DNA of 21,701 nucleotides, from positions 1-21,701 of the forward strand of contig CAAECY010000075.1 in NCBI GenBank assembly GCA_900754475.1, in the 5' to 3' direction. How positions within the stretch are numbered: position 1 is the first letter of the stretch; the number at the start of each line of letters is the position of its first letter. The DNA comes from an uncultured Sutterella sp. (GTDB lineage Bacteria > Pseudomonadota > Gammaproteobacteria > Burkholderiales > Burkholderiaceae_F). The notes under the pieces were generated by a model, which saw only the letters and a program-made list of their open reading frames with translations, was not told the origin of the DNA and searched no databases. A program made the position numbers and the translations under genes. Positions 15,415 through 21,701 of the stretch are shown here, piece after piece.

Positions 15415-15947
15415 TTTTCGAGTTCCTTATTGCCTTGGGGTTCGCGTCGGGCGCTTGGAGCCTCGGGCGAGGCGTCCGACTGAGTTTTCGTGCGGCTCAC
15501 GCCGATCACGGCGGCGACGGTCTGCTGGCCGTGACGCGCTTCGTGCTGATCGACGAGGGACGCGAGCGAAATGCCGGCCAAAAACCGTTCGATGACACCG
15601 TTGAGGTCGAGCCAGAGATGATGCGTGAGGCAGGCCGCGCCGCCGAGGCACGTGCCTTCCCCGCCGCACTGCGACGTGTCCATGTTCTCGTCGACCGCCT
15701 TGATGATGCGGTCGATCGTGATGGCTTCGGGACGATCCGCGAGGCGGTAGCCGCCCCCCGGACCGCGAACGCTCTCGACGAGCCCCGCACGACGCAGCCG
15801 GCAAAAAATCTGTTCGAGATAGGGAAGCGAAATCTGCTGTCGCTCGGACACTTGAGCAATCGAGATCGGTCGGCCGGCTTCGGCCGCGTGCATGGCGATG
15901 TCCAACATCGCCGTAACGGCAAATCGGCCCTTCGTGGTGAGCTTCAC
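15411..15947 (-). CDS. iscR: Fe-S sensing Rrf2-family repressor IscR
   Basis: IscR senses cluster status: the [2Fe-2S] form represses the isc operon, the apo form controls other genes. The 178-residue product starts M-K-L-T-T-K-G-R-F-A-V-T-A-M-L-D, typical of the winged-helix N terminus. The cluster ligands Cys94, Cys100, Cys106 and His109 are in place (C-G-G-E-G-T-C, then A-A-C-L-T-H). The C-terminal tail past about 150 is variable and charged. The start is GTG at 15947 with AGGAG seven bases upstream. It heads the operon, and two IscR-type operators lie in its promoter region, so autoregulation as in E. coli is expected. Confidence 0.97.
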   Translation of the reverse strand: MKLTTKGRFAVTAMLDIAMHAAEAGRPISIAQVSERQQISLPYLEQIFCRLRRAGLVESVRGPGGGYRLADRPEAITIDRIIKAVDENMDTSQCGGEGTCLGGAACLTHHLWLDLNGVIERFLAGISLASLVDQHEARHGQQTVAAVIGVSRTKTQSDASPEAPSARREPQGNKELEK

Positions 15948-15959
15948 GGCTTCGCTCCT

Positions 15960-15984
15960 ATTCTTGAGGTTTTCAGTCAGCTAT
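15960..15984 (-). promoter_or_regulatory. IscR type-1-like operator, promoter-proximal
   Basis: On the minus strand (15984 to 15960) the 25-base element has the type-1 layout ATA-N3-GACT-N5-N4-N3-TAT: it reads ATAGCTGACT, then GAAAA, then CCTCAAGAAT. The left half matches the consensus almost fully; the right half is weaker (CCTC for AGTC, AAT for TAT). It lies downstream of the predicted transcription start, between the promoter and the iscR ribosome binding site. Confidence 0.7.
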
Positions 15985-15995
15985 TACGAGCTCGA

Positions 15996-16024
15996 ATGTT
16001 ACTCGATAATACCTGACCAATCAA
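15996..16024 (-). promoter_or_regulatory. isc operon promoter
   Basis: On the minus strand TTGATT (16024-16019) and TAACAT (16001-15996) are separated by 17 bases, each matching four of six consensus positions. The -35 lies within the distal IscR-like operator, as in E. coli, so holo-IscR binding would exclude RNA polymerase. The predicted start is near 15989, giving a leader of about 40 bases to the GTG at 15947. Confidence 0.55.
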
Positions 16025-16033
16025 GTCATCTTT
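16009..16033 (-). promoter_or_regulatory. IscR type-1-like operator, promoter-distal
   Basis: On the minus strand (16033 to 16009) the element reads AAAGATGACT, then TGATT, then GGTCAGGTAT. GACT and the GTC-AGG-TAT arm match the type-1 IscR consensus very well over the same 25-base layout. It overlaps the -35 hexamer of the isc promoter. The centres of the two sites are 49 bases apart. Confidence 0.75.
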
Positions 16034-16103
16034 GTTGCGTACCACCGTTTCCGAGGATCTAACCCTTACGGAGTACGTGAGGAGGCCGTGCTGCAAGCGG
16101 GAT

Positions 16104-16135
16104 GGAAAAAGGGAGCCGTTTCGGTGCGACTCCCT
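16104..16135 (-). terminator. Intrinsic terminator after the phosphatase gene
   Basis: On the minus strand GGGAGTCG (16134-16127) pairs with CGGCTCCC (16118-16111), with one T-G pair, around an eight-base loop, followed by TTTTTCC. It ends the phosphatase (and possibly uvrB) transcript and insulates the isc promoter downstream of it. Confidence 0.85.
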
Positions 16136-16160
16136 TCGTAGGGTTCGGGCTCGGGCGCGA

Positions 16161-16694
16161 TCAGGCGGTCGTCGCCTCGTCGGCGCGAGCGGCCTGGCGG
16201 GCGCGCTGCTCCTTTTGCATCGCGCGGGCGCGACGTTCGAGCGTTTCGAGGAGTCCCTCGCACGCGTCGTTGCAGTATTCGAGCACGAGATTGAACCCCT
16301 CGTTCAACCCGTAGTACGGGTCGGGCACCACCGCCGCATCGTTGTCGTTCGCGTAGCGCATGAGGAGCTGAATCTTGTGGCGGTACTGCGGGGGCGAGCG
16401 GTGCTGCAGTTCCGTGAGGTTCTCCCAGTCCATGACGAGGATCAGATCCGCCGTCACGAAGTCTTCGGGCGTGATGACCTTGGCGCGGTGCTGCTGAACG
16501 TCGAGACCGCGCTTGCGGCACGCGAGCTGCGCGCGCATGTCGATCAGTTCCCCGACGTGGTAGTCGCTCGTGCCGGCGCTCGCCGCCACGATGACGTCGT
16601 CGAGCCCCGCCTCGCGCACCTTCTTGCGGAAGATCGCTTCCGCGGTCGGGCTGCGGCAGACGTTTCCGGTACAGACAAACAAAACTTTGATCAC
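16161..16694 (-). CDS. Low-molecular-weight protein tyrosine phosphatase
   Basis: The 177-residue product has the LMW-PTP signature at its N terminus: V-C-T-G-N-V-C-R-S-P with nucleophile Cys8 and Arg14 (C-x5-R-S), and the general acid Asp125 in P-D-P-Y-Y-G. Such enzymes dephosphorylate tyrosine or arginine residues, often on exopolysaccharide-control kinases, but no kinase or capsule genes are nearby and the substrate is unknown. The start is GTG at 16694 with GGAA upstream; an upstream frame to 16799 adds sequence unlike the family. The C terminus has a 25-residue charged Arg/Ala-rich extension. It lies 170 bases after uvrB, with no clear terminator for uvrB, so partial co-transcription is possible. 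Confidence 0.93.
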   Translation of the reverse strand: MIKVLFVCTGNVCRSPTAEAIFRKKVREAGLDDVIVAASAGTSDYHVGELIDMRAQLACRKRGLDVQQHRAKVITPEDFVTADLILVMDWENLTELQHRSPPQYRHKIQLLMRYANDNDAAVVPDPYYGLNEGFNLVLEYCNDACEGLLETLERRARAMQKEQRARQAARADEATTA

Positions 16695-16805
16695 TTTCTT
16701 ATTTCCACGTCGAGGGAACGGGCGGGCCGCTCGCAAAGAGAGAAATTTTACCCTGTCGCAGGCAAATGAAGGTAAAGGGCGGACGCACCGACCCCTCACT
16801 ATCCT

Positions 16806-16839
16806 ACTCTAGAGGGTGCGAATTTCCTAGAGTCTTTTT
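16806..16839 (+). terminator. Plus-strand terminator-like hairpin downstream of uvrB
   Basis: ACTCTAG (16806-16812) pairs perfectly with CTAGAGT (16827-16833) around 14 bases and is followed by CTTTTTT on the plus strand only. No plus-strand gene precedes it within several kilobases; all neighbours are on the minus strand. It may terminate antisense transcription or an unannotated small RNA, or be chance. Confidence 0.4.
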
Positions 16840-16864
16840 TCCGGGCCCCGTTTTTTGCCCGTCC

Positions 16865-18895
16865 TCACGCGTCGACCGACGCCCCGAAGACCTTCGCGCG
16901 CAACGCTTTCCAGGCTTCGCGTACCTGCGCGGCCTTTTCGAAGTCGAGGTTCTTCGCGTGCTCGGCCATTTTCGCTTCGAGCTCCTTGAGGCGCGCGGCC
17001 GCGGTCTTTTCGTCGAGCACCTCGTCCGTGGCCGCAACGGTCGACGTACCCGCCGCGGGCGCGTCGGGCCCGCGGTAGACCCCGTCGATGATCTCGCGGA
17101 TTTCCTTTTTGACGCCGCGCGGCACGATCCCGTGCGCCTCGTTGTAGGCCGTTTGCTTTTCGCGGCGGCGATTCGTTTCTTTGAGCGCGCGCGCCATCGA
17201 GTCGGTCATGCGGTCGGCGTAAAGGATCGCGCGCCCGTGGAGGTTTCGCGCCGCGCGCCCGATCGTCTGGATAAGCGACCGTTCGCTTCTCAGGAACCCC
17301 TCCTTGTCGGCGTCGAGAATCGCAACGAGGGAGACTTCCGGAATGTCGAGACCTTCGCGCAGAAGGTTGATGCCAACGAGGACGTCGAAGACCCCCTGAC
17401 GCAGGTCGCGAATGATTTCCACGCGCTCGACCGTGTCGATGTCGGAGTGCAGGTACCGAACCCGCACGCCGTGCTCGGAGAGAAAGTCCGTGAGGTCTTC
17501 GGCCATGCGCTTCGTAAGCGTCGTGACAAGCACGCGCTCGCCTCGCGTCGTCGTATCGCGGATTTCGGAAAGGAGATCGTCGACCTGCGTGACGGCCGGG
17601 CGCACCTCGACCTCGGGGTCGACGAGCCCGGTCGGGCGCACGACCTGCTCGACCACTTCGCCGTCGCTCTTCTCGAGTTCGTAGTCGGAGGGGGTCGCCG
17701 AGACGAAGACCGAGCGGCGCATCTTGCGCTCGAACTCGTCGAAGCGCAGCGGCCGGTTATCCAAGGCCGACGGAAGGCGGAAGCCGTAATTGACGAGCGT
17801 TTCCTTGCGGGCGCGGTCCCCGCGGTACATCCCGCCCAACTGCCCCATCATCACGTGACTTTCGTCGAAGAACATGATCGCATCGGACGGAAGGTAGTCG
17901 ATGAGGCACGGCGGCGCCACGCCCGGAGCGAGCCCCGTCAAGTGCCGCGAATAGTTTTCGATCCCCTTGCAAAAGCCCACCTGGTCGAGCATCTCCAGGT
18001 CGAAGAGCGTGCGCTGCTCCAGCCGTTGCGCTTCGACGATACGGCCCTCGGCAAGTAGCTCCGCCTTGCGCTCCTTGAGTTCTTGACGGATCGACGTCAT
18101 CGCGCGCACGACCTCTTCGCGCGGCGTCACGTAGTGGCTCGCTGGATAGACGACGAAGCGCGGCACGTTCTGCTCGACCTTCCCCGTAATGGGGTCGAAA
18201 AGGAGCACCGCCTCCACCTCGTCGTCGAAGAGTTCGATCCGAACGGCGCTTTCGGCGTGTTCCGCCGGAAAGACGTCGATCGTGTCGCCGCGCACGCGGA
18301 AGGTGCCGCGCACGAACTCCATGTCGCTGCGGCGGTACTGCATCTTGACGAGCTGCCCGATCAGCTGTCGCTGCGTGCGCTTGTCGCCGCGGCGCAGGAT
18401 GCCGCGCATCTCGGTGTAGCTTTCGGGCGCGCCGATGCCGTAGATCGACGATACGGTCGCCACGATGATCGTGTCGCGGCGCTCGAGAATCGACTTCGTT
18501 GCCGCAAGGCGCATCTGCTCGATGTGTTCGTTCACGGCCGCGTCCTTTTCGATGAAAAGGTCCCGGGCGGGCACGTAGGCTTCGGGCTGATAAAAGTCGT
18601 AGTAGGAGACGAAGTATTCGACCGCGTTCTCCGGAAAGAATTCCCGCATCTCCGAGTACGTTTGCGCCGCAAGCGTTTTGTTGGGCGCCATGATGATTGC
18701 GGGGACGCCCTCGCGCGCGATCACGTTCGCCATCGTGTAGGTCTTCCCGGACCCCGTCACCCCGAGGAGTGTCTGAAACATGACGCCCGACTCGAGCCCT
18801 TCGCAGAGACGATCGATCGCCTGCGGCTGGTCGCCCGCGGGCTCGAAAGGTTGATAGAGCACGAACGGAGAACCGGGATAGGTGACTTTCTTCAC
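16865..18895 (-). CDS. uvrB: Excinuclease ABC subunit B (UvrB)
   Basis: UvrB is the central nucleotide excision repair protein: loaded by UvrA, it verifies the lesion and recruits UvrC. The 676-residue product has Walker A G-V-T-G-S-G-K-T at 45-52, the DNA-clamping beta-hairpin region S-Y-Y-D-F-Y-Q-P-E-A-Y-V-P near 97-109, the D-E-S-H box at 344-347, helicase motifs V and VI (G-L-D-I-P-E-V and Q-T-I-G-R-A-A-R), and a C-terminal UVR coiled coil that contacts UvrC. The start is GTG at 18895 with AGGG upstream. A possible -10, TAGAAT, lies at 18937-18932. I saw no LexA-type CTGT-N8-ACAG site in the upstream region, so SOS control is not evident. Confidence 0.98.
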   Translation of the reverse strand: MKKVTYPGSPFVLYQPFEPAGDQPQAIDRLCEGLESGVMFQTLLGVTGSGKTYTMANVIAREGVPAIIMAPNKTLAAQTYSEMREFFPENAVEYFVSYYDFYQPEAYVPARDLFIEKDAAVNEHIEQMRLAATKSILERRDTIIVATVSSIYGIGAPESYTEMRGILRRGDKRTQRQLIGQLVKMQYRRSDMEFVRGTFRVRGDTIDVFPAEHAESAVRIELFDDEVEAVLLFDPITGKVEQNVPRFVVYPASHYVTPREEVVRAMTSIRQELKERKAELLAEGRIVEAQRLEQRTLFDLEMLDQVGFCKGIENYSRHLTGLAPGVAPPCLIDYLPSDAIMFFDESHVMMGQLGGMYRGDRARKETLVNYGFRLPSALDNRPLRFDEFERKMRRSVFVSATPSDYELEKSDGEVVEQVVRPTGLVDPEVEVRPAVTQVDDLLSEIRDTTTRGERVLVTTLTKRMAEDLTDFLSEHGVRVRYLHSDIDTVERVEIIRDLRQGVFDVLVGINLLREGLDIPEVSLVAILDADKEGFLRSERSLIQTIGRAARNLHGRAILYADRMTDSMARALKETNRRREKQTAYNEAHGIVPRGVKKEIREIIDGVYRGPDAPAAGTSTVAATDEVLDEKTAAARLKELEAKMAEHAKNLDFEKAAQVREAWKALRAKVFGASVDA

Positions 18896-19011
18896 GAAGC
18901 GGACCCTCGAAGCATTGGAAAACGTGGGGTTATTCTAGGGCGCGCCGTCGCCCTTCACCGTACCGAACGACGCCCCCTTGCGCGCAGTTACATTTTGTTA
19001 CTTCATGGGGC

Positions 19012-19041
19012 TTGCCAAAATCGAGAAGGAGGCTATATACT
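19012..19041 (+). promoter_or_regulatory. Promoter of tRNA-Asn
   Basis: TTGCCA (19012-19017) is followed by TATATA (19034-19039, spacing 16) or TATACT (19036-19041, spacing 18). Transcription would start about 6-8 bases before the mature tRNA 5' end at 19055, a usual short leader for a single tRNA gene. Confidence 0.7.
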
Positions 19042-19054
19042 TCAAATCCTTGAT

Positions 19055-19130
19055 TCCCCGATAGCTCAGTCGGTAGAGCGACGGACTGTTAATCCGCAGG
19101 TCGCTGGTTCGAGCCCAGCTCGGGGAGCCA
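19055..19130 (+). tRNA. tRNA-Asn(GUU)
   Basis: The 76-base sequence folds into a standard cloverleaf: acceptor stem TCCCCGA with TCGGGGA, D arm GCTC/GAGC, anticodon loop CTGTTAA with anticodon GTT at 19088-19090, T arm GCTGG/CCAGC with loop TTCGAGC, discriminator G, and an encoded CCA. The outermost anticodon-stem pair is A-C. It is a single tRNA with its own promoter and terminator. Confidence 0.98.
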
Positions 19131-19138
19131 AAGATTCG

Positions 19139-19173
19139 AAAACGAGGACGATGCAAATCGTCCTCGTTTTTTT
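19139..19173 (+). terminator. Intrinsic terminator of tRNA-Asn
   Basis: AAAACGAGGACGAT pairs perfectly over 14 bases with ATCGTCCTCGTTTT around a GCAA loop (19153-19156), followed by more T to 19173. The loop is a GNRA tetraloop, making a very stable terminator eight bases after the tRNA. Confidence 0.95.
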
Positions 19174-19330
19174 CGTCCGGACGTATCGCTTTTCGCCCGA
19201 ACGCCCTCTCCCGCACCCGAAGGCGCGATTCTTTGTTCGGGCTCACGGCCGCCTAAGGCATTCGGAGGGCGGCACGCGCCGCGCGTGCTCGTAGCATGGA
19301 TCGGGTACCTCTCTTACCAAGGAGCCCGCC

Positions 19331-20392
19331 ATGCGCTACTCGAAAGAATTCCTGCGTGCCGTCGCGCAACGCTTCCTCACCGCCACGGGAAGCGACGAAG
19401 CCGAAGCCCGGATCGTCGCCGACCATATGGTGCTCGCCAACCTGCGCGGTCACGACAGTCACGGCATCGGCATGATCGCCATGTACGCCGACTACCTGAA
19501 GACGGGGCGCCTGCGCCCCAATACGCCGCCCACCGTCGTCAAAGACACGGGAGCCCTCCTGCAGCTCCAAGGGAACCTCGGCTACGGTCAGCGTGCGGGC
19601 TACGAAGCGACCGAAATGGCGATCGAGCGCGCCCGCAAGCACGGTCTCTGCATGTACACGATCGCCAACTGCTGCCACCTCGGTCGTATCGGCACGTACG
19701 GCGAACAGGCGGCCGCCGCGGGCATGGTGTCGGTGCACTTCGTGAACGTCAACCAGTTCCGTCCGCTCGTTGCGCCCTATTGCGGCTCCGAAGCCCGCTT
19801 CGGCACGAACCCCTTCTGCTGCGCGCTTCCCGACGTCGACGGGCGCGGTCCCTTCGTGCTCGACTTCGCCACGTCGATCGTCGCCATGGGCAAGACGCGC
19901 GTCGCGATGCTCGCCGGGAAAACCTTCGACGAACCCGTCATTCTCACGCCCGAAGGGCAACCGACCGCGGAACCTCAGTACATGTGGCAGGAACCGACGG
20001 GCGCCCTCATGGCCTTCGCGAAGCACAAGGGGTCGGGCCTTTGCTGGGCCTGCGAACTCATGGCGGGCATCCTCTCCGGGGGCGGCACGATTCAGCCCGA
20101 ACACGAACGCGACGGCTCGATCGTCAACAACATGACGGCCTTCGTGATCGACCCCAAGGCGCTTTGCAATCCCGAATGGATGGCGCACGAAATCGCCGCC
20201 CTCAACGACTACGTGAAGAGCAGCCCCGCACCCGACCCGGAAAACCATCCGGTCCTGATGCCGGGCGAAATCGAGCGCCTTCGCACCGCCGACCGCTCCG
20301 CCCACGGCGTTGAAATCTCCGACGGCGAAATGGCGGCCGTTCGCCGCGTCTGCCTCGAAGCGGGCATCCCCGCGAGCGAACTCGAACCCTGA
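19331..20392 (+). CDS. Malate/L-lactate dehydrogenase family (LDH2) oxidoreductase
   Basis: The 353-residue product belongs to the LDH2/MDH2 family of NAD(P)-dependent 2-hydroxyacid dehydrogenases, which includes malate, L-lactate, ureidoglycolate, sulfolactate and delta-1-piperideine-2-carboxylate enzymes with a fold unrelated to classical LDH. Visible family features are H-D-S-H-G at 41-45 with the conserved SHG, G-N-L-G-Y-G in the N-terminal third, N-C-C-H-L-G-R-I-G-T-Y and F-G-T-N-P in the middle, and K-H-K-G-S-G-L near 225-231. The substrate cannot be decided from sequence. AGGAG lies seven bases ahead of the ATG at 19331. It stands alone, with no transporter or pathway genes beside it in this window. 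A GC-rich hairpin follows. Confidence 0.88.
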   Translation: MRYSKEFLRAVAQRFLTATGSDEAEARIVADHMVLANLRGHDSHGIGMIAMYADYLKTGRLRPNTPPTVVKDTGALLQLQGNLGYGQRAGYEATEMAIERARKHGLCMYTIANCCHLGRIGTYGEQAAAAGMVSVHFVNVNQFRPLVAPYCGSEARFGTNPFCCALPDVDGRGPFVLDFATSIVAMGKTRVAMLAGKTFDEPVILTPEGQPTAEPQYMWQEPTGALMAFAKHKGSGLCWACELMAGILSGGGTIQPEHERDGSIVNNMTAFVIDPKALCNPEWMAHEIAALNDYVKSSPAPDPENHPVLMPGEIERLRTADRSAHGVEISDGEMAAVRRVCLEAGIPASELEP

Positions 20393-20402
20393 TCCCAACC
20401 CC

Positions 20403-20443
20403 GAAGGCGTCTCCGGTCGCCCTACGCCCCCGGGGACGCCTTC
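20403..20443 (+). terminator. Hairpin after the dehydrogenase gene, probable terminator
   Basis: GAAGGCGTCTCC (20403-20414) pairs with GGGGACGCCTTC (20432-20443), with one wobble, around a 17-base loop. It starts ten bases after the stop codon. The following sequence is C/T-rich but lacks a proper T-run, so termination efficiency is uncertain. Confidence 0.5.
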
Positions 20444-20595
20444 CGCTCCCTCCTCCGCCCCTCCAAGGCCCGTCGAGGCACTCTCCCCTTCCGGGAGCCC
20501 TCAGGACCTTCCAAGCCCCACCAAAGCTCCATCAAAGTCCTCTCCTCGAGCTCTCCCTCACAACGGGTGAGACCGCCCTCCCAAACTTCCGCGAG
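20444..20595. other. Non-coding C-rich stretch ahead of the repeat array
   Basis: This stretch is strikingly C-rich on the plus strand, with many CCTCC and TCC tracts, and shows no reading frame with genome-like codon use. No RNA gene or recognised element is seen. Confidence 0.4.
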
Positions 20596-21444
20596 CGACA
20601 TCAAAAACCGGCCACGGCATCCGGCTCCGAAGAGCGAACCGAGAAAGTGCTCCACTCGCAAACGAATCGAGAAAGTGCACCAACGCCTCTACGGCCGTCG
20701 AGGCCGTGCCCTCGACGCGGAAGGACGCCTAGCCCGAGCCAAGGCCGATACGGCCGCCCACGAGGCGCTGAGATACCCACGCGATTTTGAGACTGCCGAA
20801 AGCGGCATGCTTCGTCTTCACAGTCGTCGGAAACGACAACATAAACCAGCCACGGCTCCCGGCAACAACACCTAGGTCCCTCAGGCGAACCGAGAAAAGG
20901 CACCACCTCGAAACGACTCGAGAAAGTGCACCGAAGCCTCTACGGCCGTCGAGACCGTGCCCTCAACGGAGAAGGACGCTGAACCCGAGCCAAGGCCGAC
21001 ACCCACGCACACGGGAATGAGATGCCCACGCGACTTTGAGACTCCGAAGGCGGCAGGCTTCGCAGTGGTCGGAAACGACATCAAAAACCCGCCACGGCTC
21101 CCGGCAACAACACCGAGGTCCCTCAGGCGAACCGAGAAAAGGCACCACCCCGAAACGACTCGAGAAAGTGCACCGGCGACTCTACGGCCGTCGAGACAGT
21201 GCCATCAACGGGGAAGAGCGCCCAGCCCGAGTCAAGGCCGATGCCGATGCCCACGCCCACGGGAATGAGATGCCCACGCGACTTTGAGGCTCTGAAGGCG
21301 GCAGGCTTCGACTTCGCAGTCGTCGGAAACGACATCAAAAACCCGCCACGGGTTCCGACAACAAACACCGAGCTCATCAGGCGAACCGAGAAAAGGCACC
21401 ACCCCGAAACGCACCGAGAAAGTGCACCGGCGGCTCTACGGCCG
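20596..21444. repeat. Tandem array of about 240-base repeats, 3.5 copies
   Basis: Units start at the shared CGACATCAAAAACC-type segment at 20596, 20834, 21076 and 21330, giving periods of 238, 242 and 254 bases and a partial fourth copy ending near 21444. The second and third units are most alike; the first is diverged. Each unit contains two copies of CGAGAAAG/CGAGAAAAGG followed by GCACC exactly 28 bases apart (20640/20668, 20891/20919, 21133/21161, 21387/21415), then CTCTACGGCCGTCGAG, a near-palindrome, then in the full units a GATGCCCACGCGACTTTGAG block. The 12-base gain of unit three over unit two comes from two six-base insertions in short simple repeats. Frames shift between copies and no single long protein spans the array. 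It lies between the LDH2-type gene and a convergent rRNA operon end. Confidence 0.85.
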
Positions 21445-21614
21445 CAAGAGTGACTCCGAGGCGGCAGCGGGCTCAACACGCGCACCACGCTCACGACAAG
21501 CTTCCACGGAGCGCTGTGGCGCCTCAGGGACGCAACACCGAGTCGCAAGCCGTCGGCGCTCCGAGAAGCCCTCCCGTCGAGCCTCGGACGGGCGGAGAAA
21601 AAATTCCGGAGCCG
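21445..21614. other. Spacer between repeat array and rRNA terminator
   Basis: No credible gene is seen. Near its end (about 21604-21615) a short inverted repeat, TTCCGG-AG-CCGGAA, is followed on the minus strand by TTTTTT and could act as a weak second terminator for the rRNA operon. Confidence 0.4.
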
Positions 21615-21652
21615 GAAAAACAAAAACCCCCGGCACCGAAGTACCGAGGGTT
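21615..21652 (-). terminator. Intrinsic terminator of the rRNA operon
   Basis: On the minus strand AACCCTCGGTAC (21652-21641) pairs over 12 bases, two of them G-T, with GTGCCGGGGGTT (21636-21625) around a TTCG tetraloop, followed by TTTGTTTTT. It begins about a dozen bases after the 5S rRNA end. Confidence 0.92.
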
Positions 21653-21664
21653 CTTGAATGGGGA

Positions 21665-21701
21665 GTCTGGCGATGTTCTACTTTCACCGGAAATACAACC
21701 G
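21665..21701 (-). rRNA. 5S ribosomal RNA, 3' end (partial)
   Basis: On the minus strand the edge sequence contains GGTGAAAGTAGAACATCGCC followed by AGAC, which matches the 3' part of betaproteobacterial 5S rRNA (GTGAAAGTAGG-x-ATCGCCAGGC). Only about 37 bases are inside the window. A terminator directly follows, so this is the last gene of a minus-strand rRNA operon extending beyond the right edge. The exact 3' end may differ by one or two bases. Confidence 0.85.

Noticed and set aside
13810..15483. 557-codon plus-strand frame opposite iscU and iscS
   Set aside because: Shadow of two genes with all catalytic residues intact; no ribosome binding site or family resemblance.
16806..16864. Terminator for uvrB
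   Set aside because: The T-tract lies on the plus-strand side of the hairpin; on the minus strand no T-run follows it, so it cannot be an intrinsic terminator for uvrB.
18896..18990. LexA (SOS) box upstream of uvrB
   Set aside because: No CTGT-N8-ACAG or close variant was found; only a possible -10 TAGAAT is seen.
19055..19330. Integrated element at tRNA-Asn
   Set aside because: The tRNA 3' end is not repeated downstream in the window, and no integrase or foreign-looking genes follow.
20567..21268. Several 60-100 codon plus-strand frames in the repeat region
   Set aside because: They change frame from copy to copy, are Arg/Pro/Thr-rich, and lack ribosome binding sites; best explained by repeated non-coding DNA without stops.
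20596..21444. CRISPR array
   Set aside because: The repeat units are about 240 bases with no short identical repeats separated by unique spacers, and no cas genes are present.

Overview
The window reads as chromosomal DNA of a GC-rich betaproteobacterium. The gene set and orders (lolC-lolD-tatD, an RpfE-like gene coupled to recJ, prfB-lysS, a complete iscRSUA-hscBA-fdx-iscX locus) and the 5S rRNA 3' end fit Burkholderiales, and I would guess the Sutterella/Parasutterella group. That genus-level placement is an inference from codon style and gene order, not a proven identification. Almost everything is conserved housekeeping; I see no transposase, integrase, phage gene, CRISPR array or defence cassette.

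Layout. 1-3442 (minus strand): the first eight codons of an unidentified gene behind a promoter whose -10 lies in a perfect 14-base palindrome; a small Ala-rich hypothetical membrane or secreted protein (67-423) sitting just behind an intrinsic terminator; then tatD, lolD and lolC, which form one tightly packed operon for lipoprotein export plus a TatD nuclease. 3591-10130 (plus strand): an RpfE-like protein overlapping recJ by ATGA, a strong terminator, then prfB with its programmed +1 frameshift, lysS, and a DUF4743-type Nudix hydrolase. The lysS terminator lies inside the first codons of the Nudix gene.

10256-15947 (minus strand): the whole ISC iron-sulfur assembly operon, read iscR, iscS, iscU, iscA, hscB, hscA, fdx, iscX. 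Two tandem IscR type-1-like operators overlap and follow its promoter. An intrinsic terminator lies between iscA and hscB and probably divides the operon into a highly expressed scaffold half and a less expressed chaperone/ferredoxin half. Key cysteines in IscA, IscU, IscS, IscR and ferredoxin are all present. Still on the minus strand come a low-molecular-weight protein tyrosine phosphatase (16161-16694) and uvrB (16865-18895).

19055-20392 (plus strand): tRNA-Asn(GUU) with promoter and terminator, then a single malate/L-lactate-type (LDH2 family) NAD(P)-dependent dehydrogenase. 20393-21660 holds no convincing gene. It contains a tandem array of about 240-base units (three full plus one partial copy), each with an internal pair of short motifs exactly 28 bases apart. 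It ends against the terminator and 3' end of a minus-strand 5S rRNA, so an rRNA operon enters from the right edge.

The least explained parts are the tandem repeat array beside the rRNA operon, the leaderless-looking operator-promoter at the left edge, and the three places where an intrinsic terminator sits in an unexpected position: ahead of the small ORF at 423, inside the Nudix gene, and inside the isc operon. No wholly new multi-gene system is evident.
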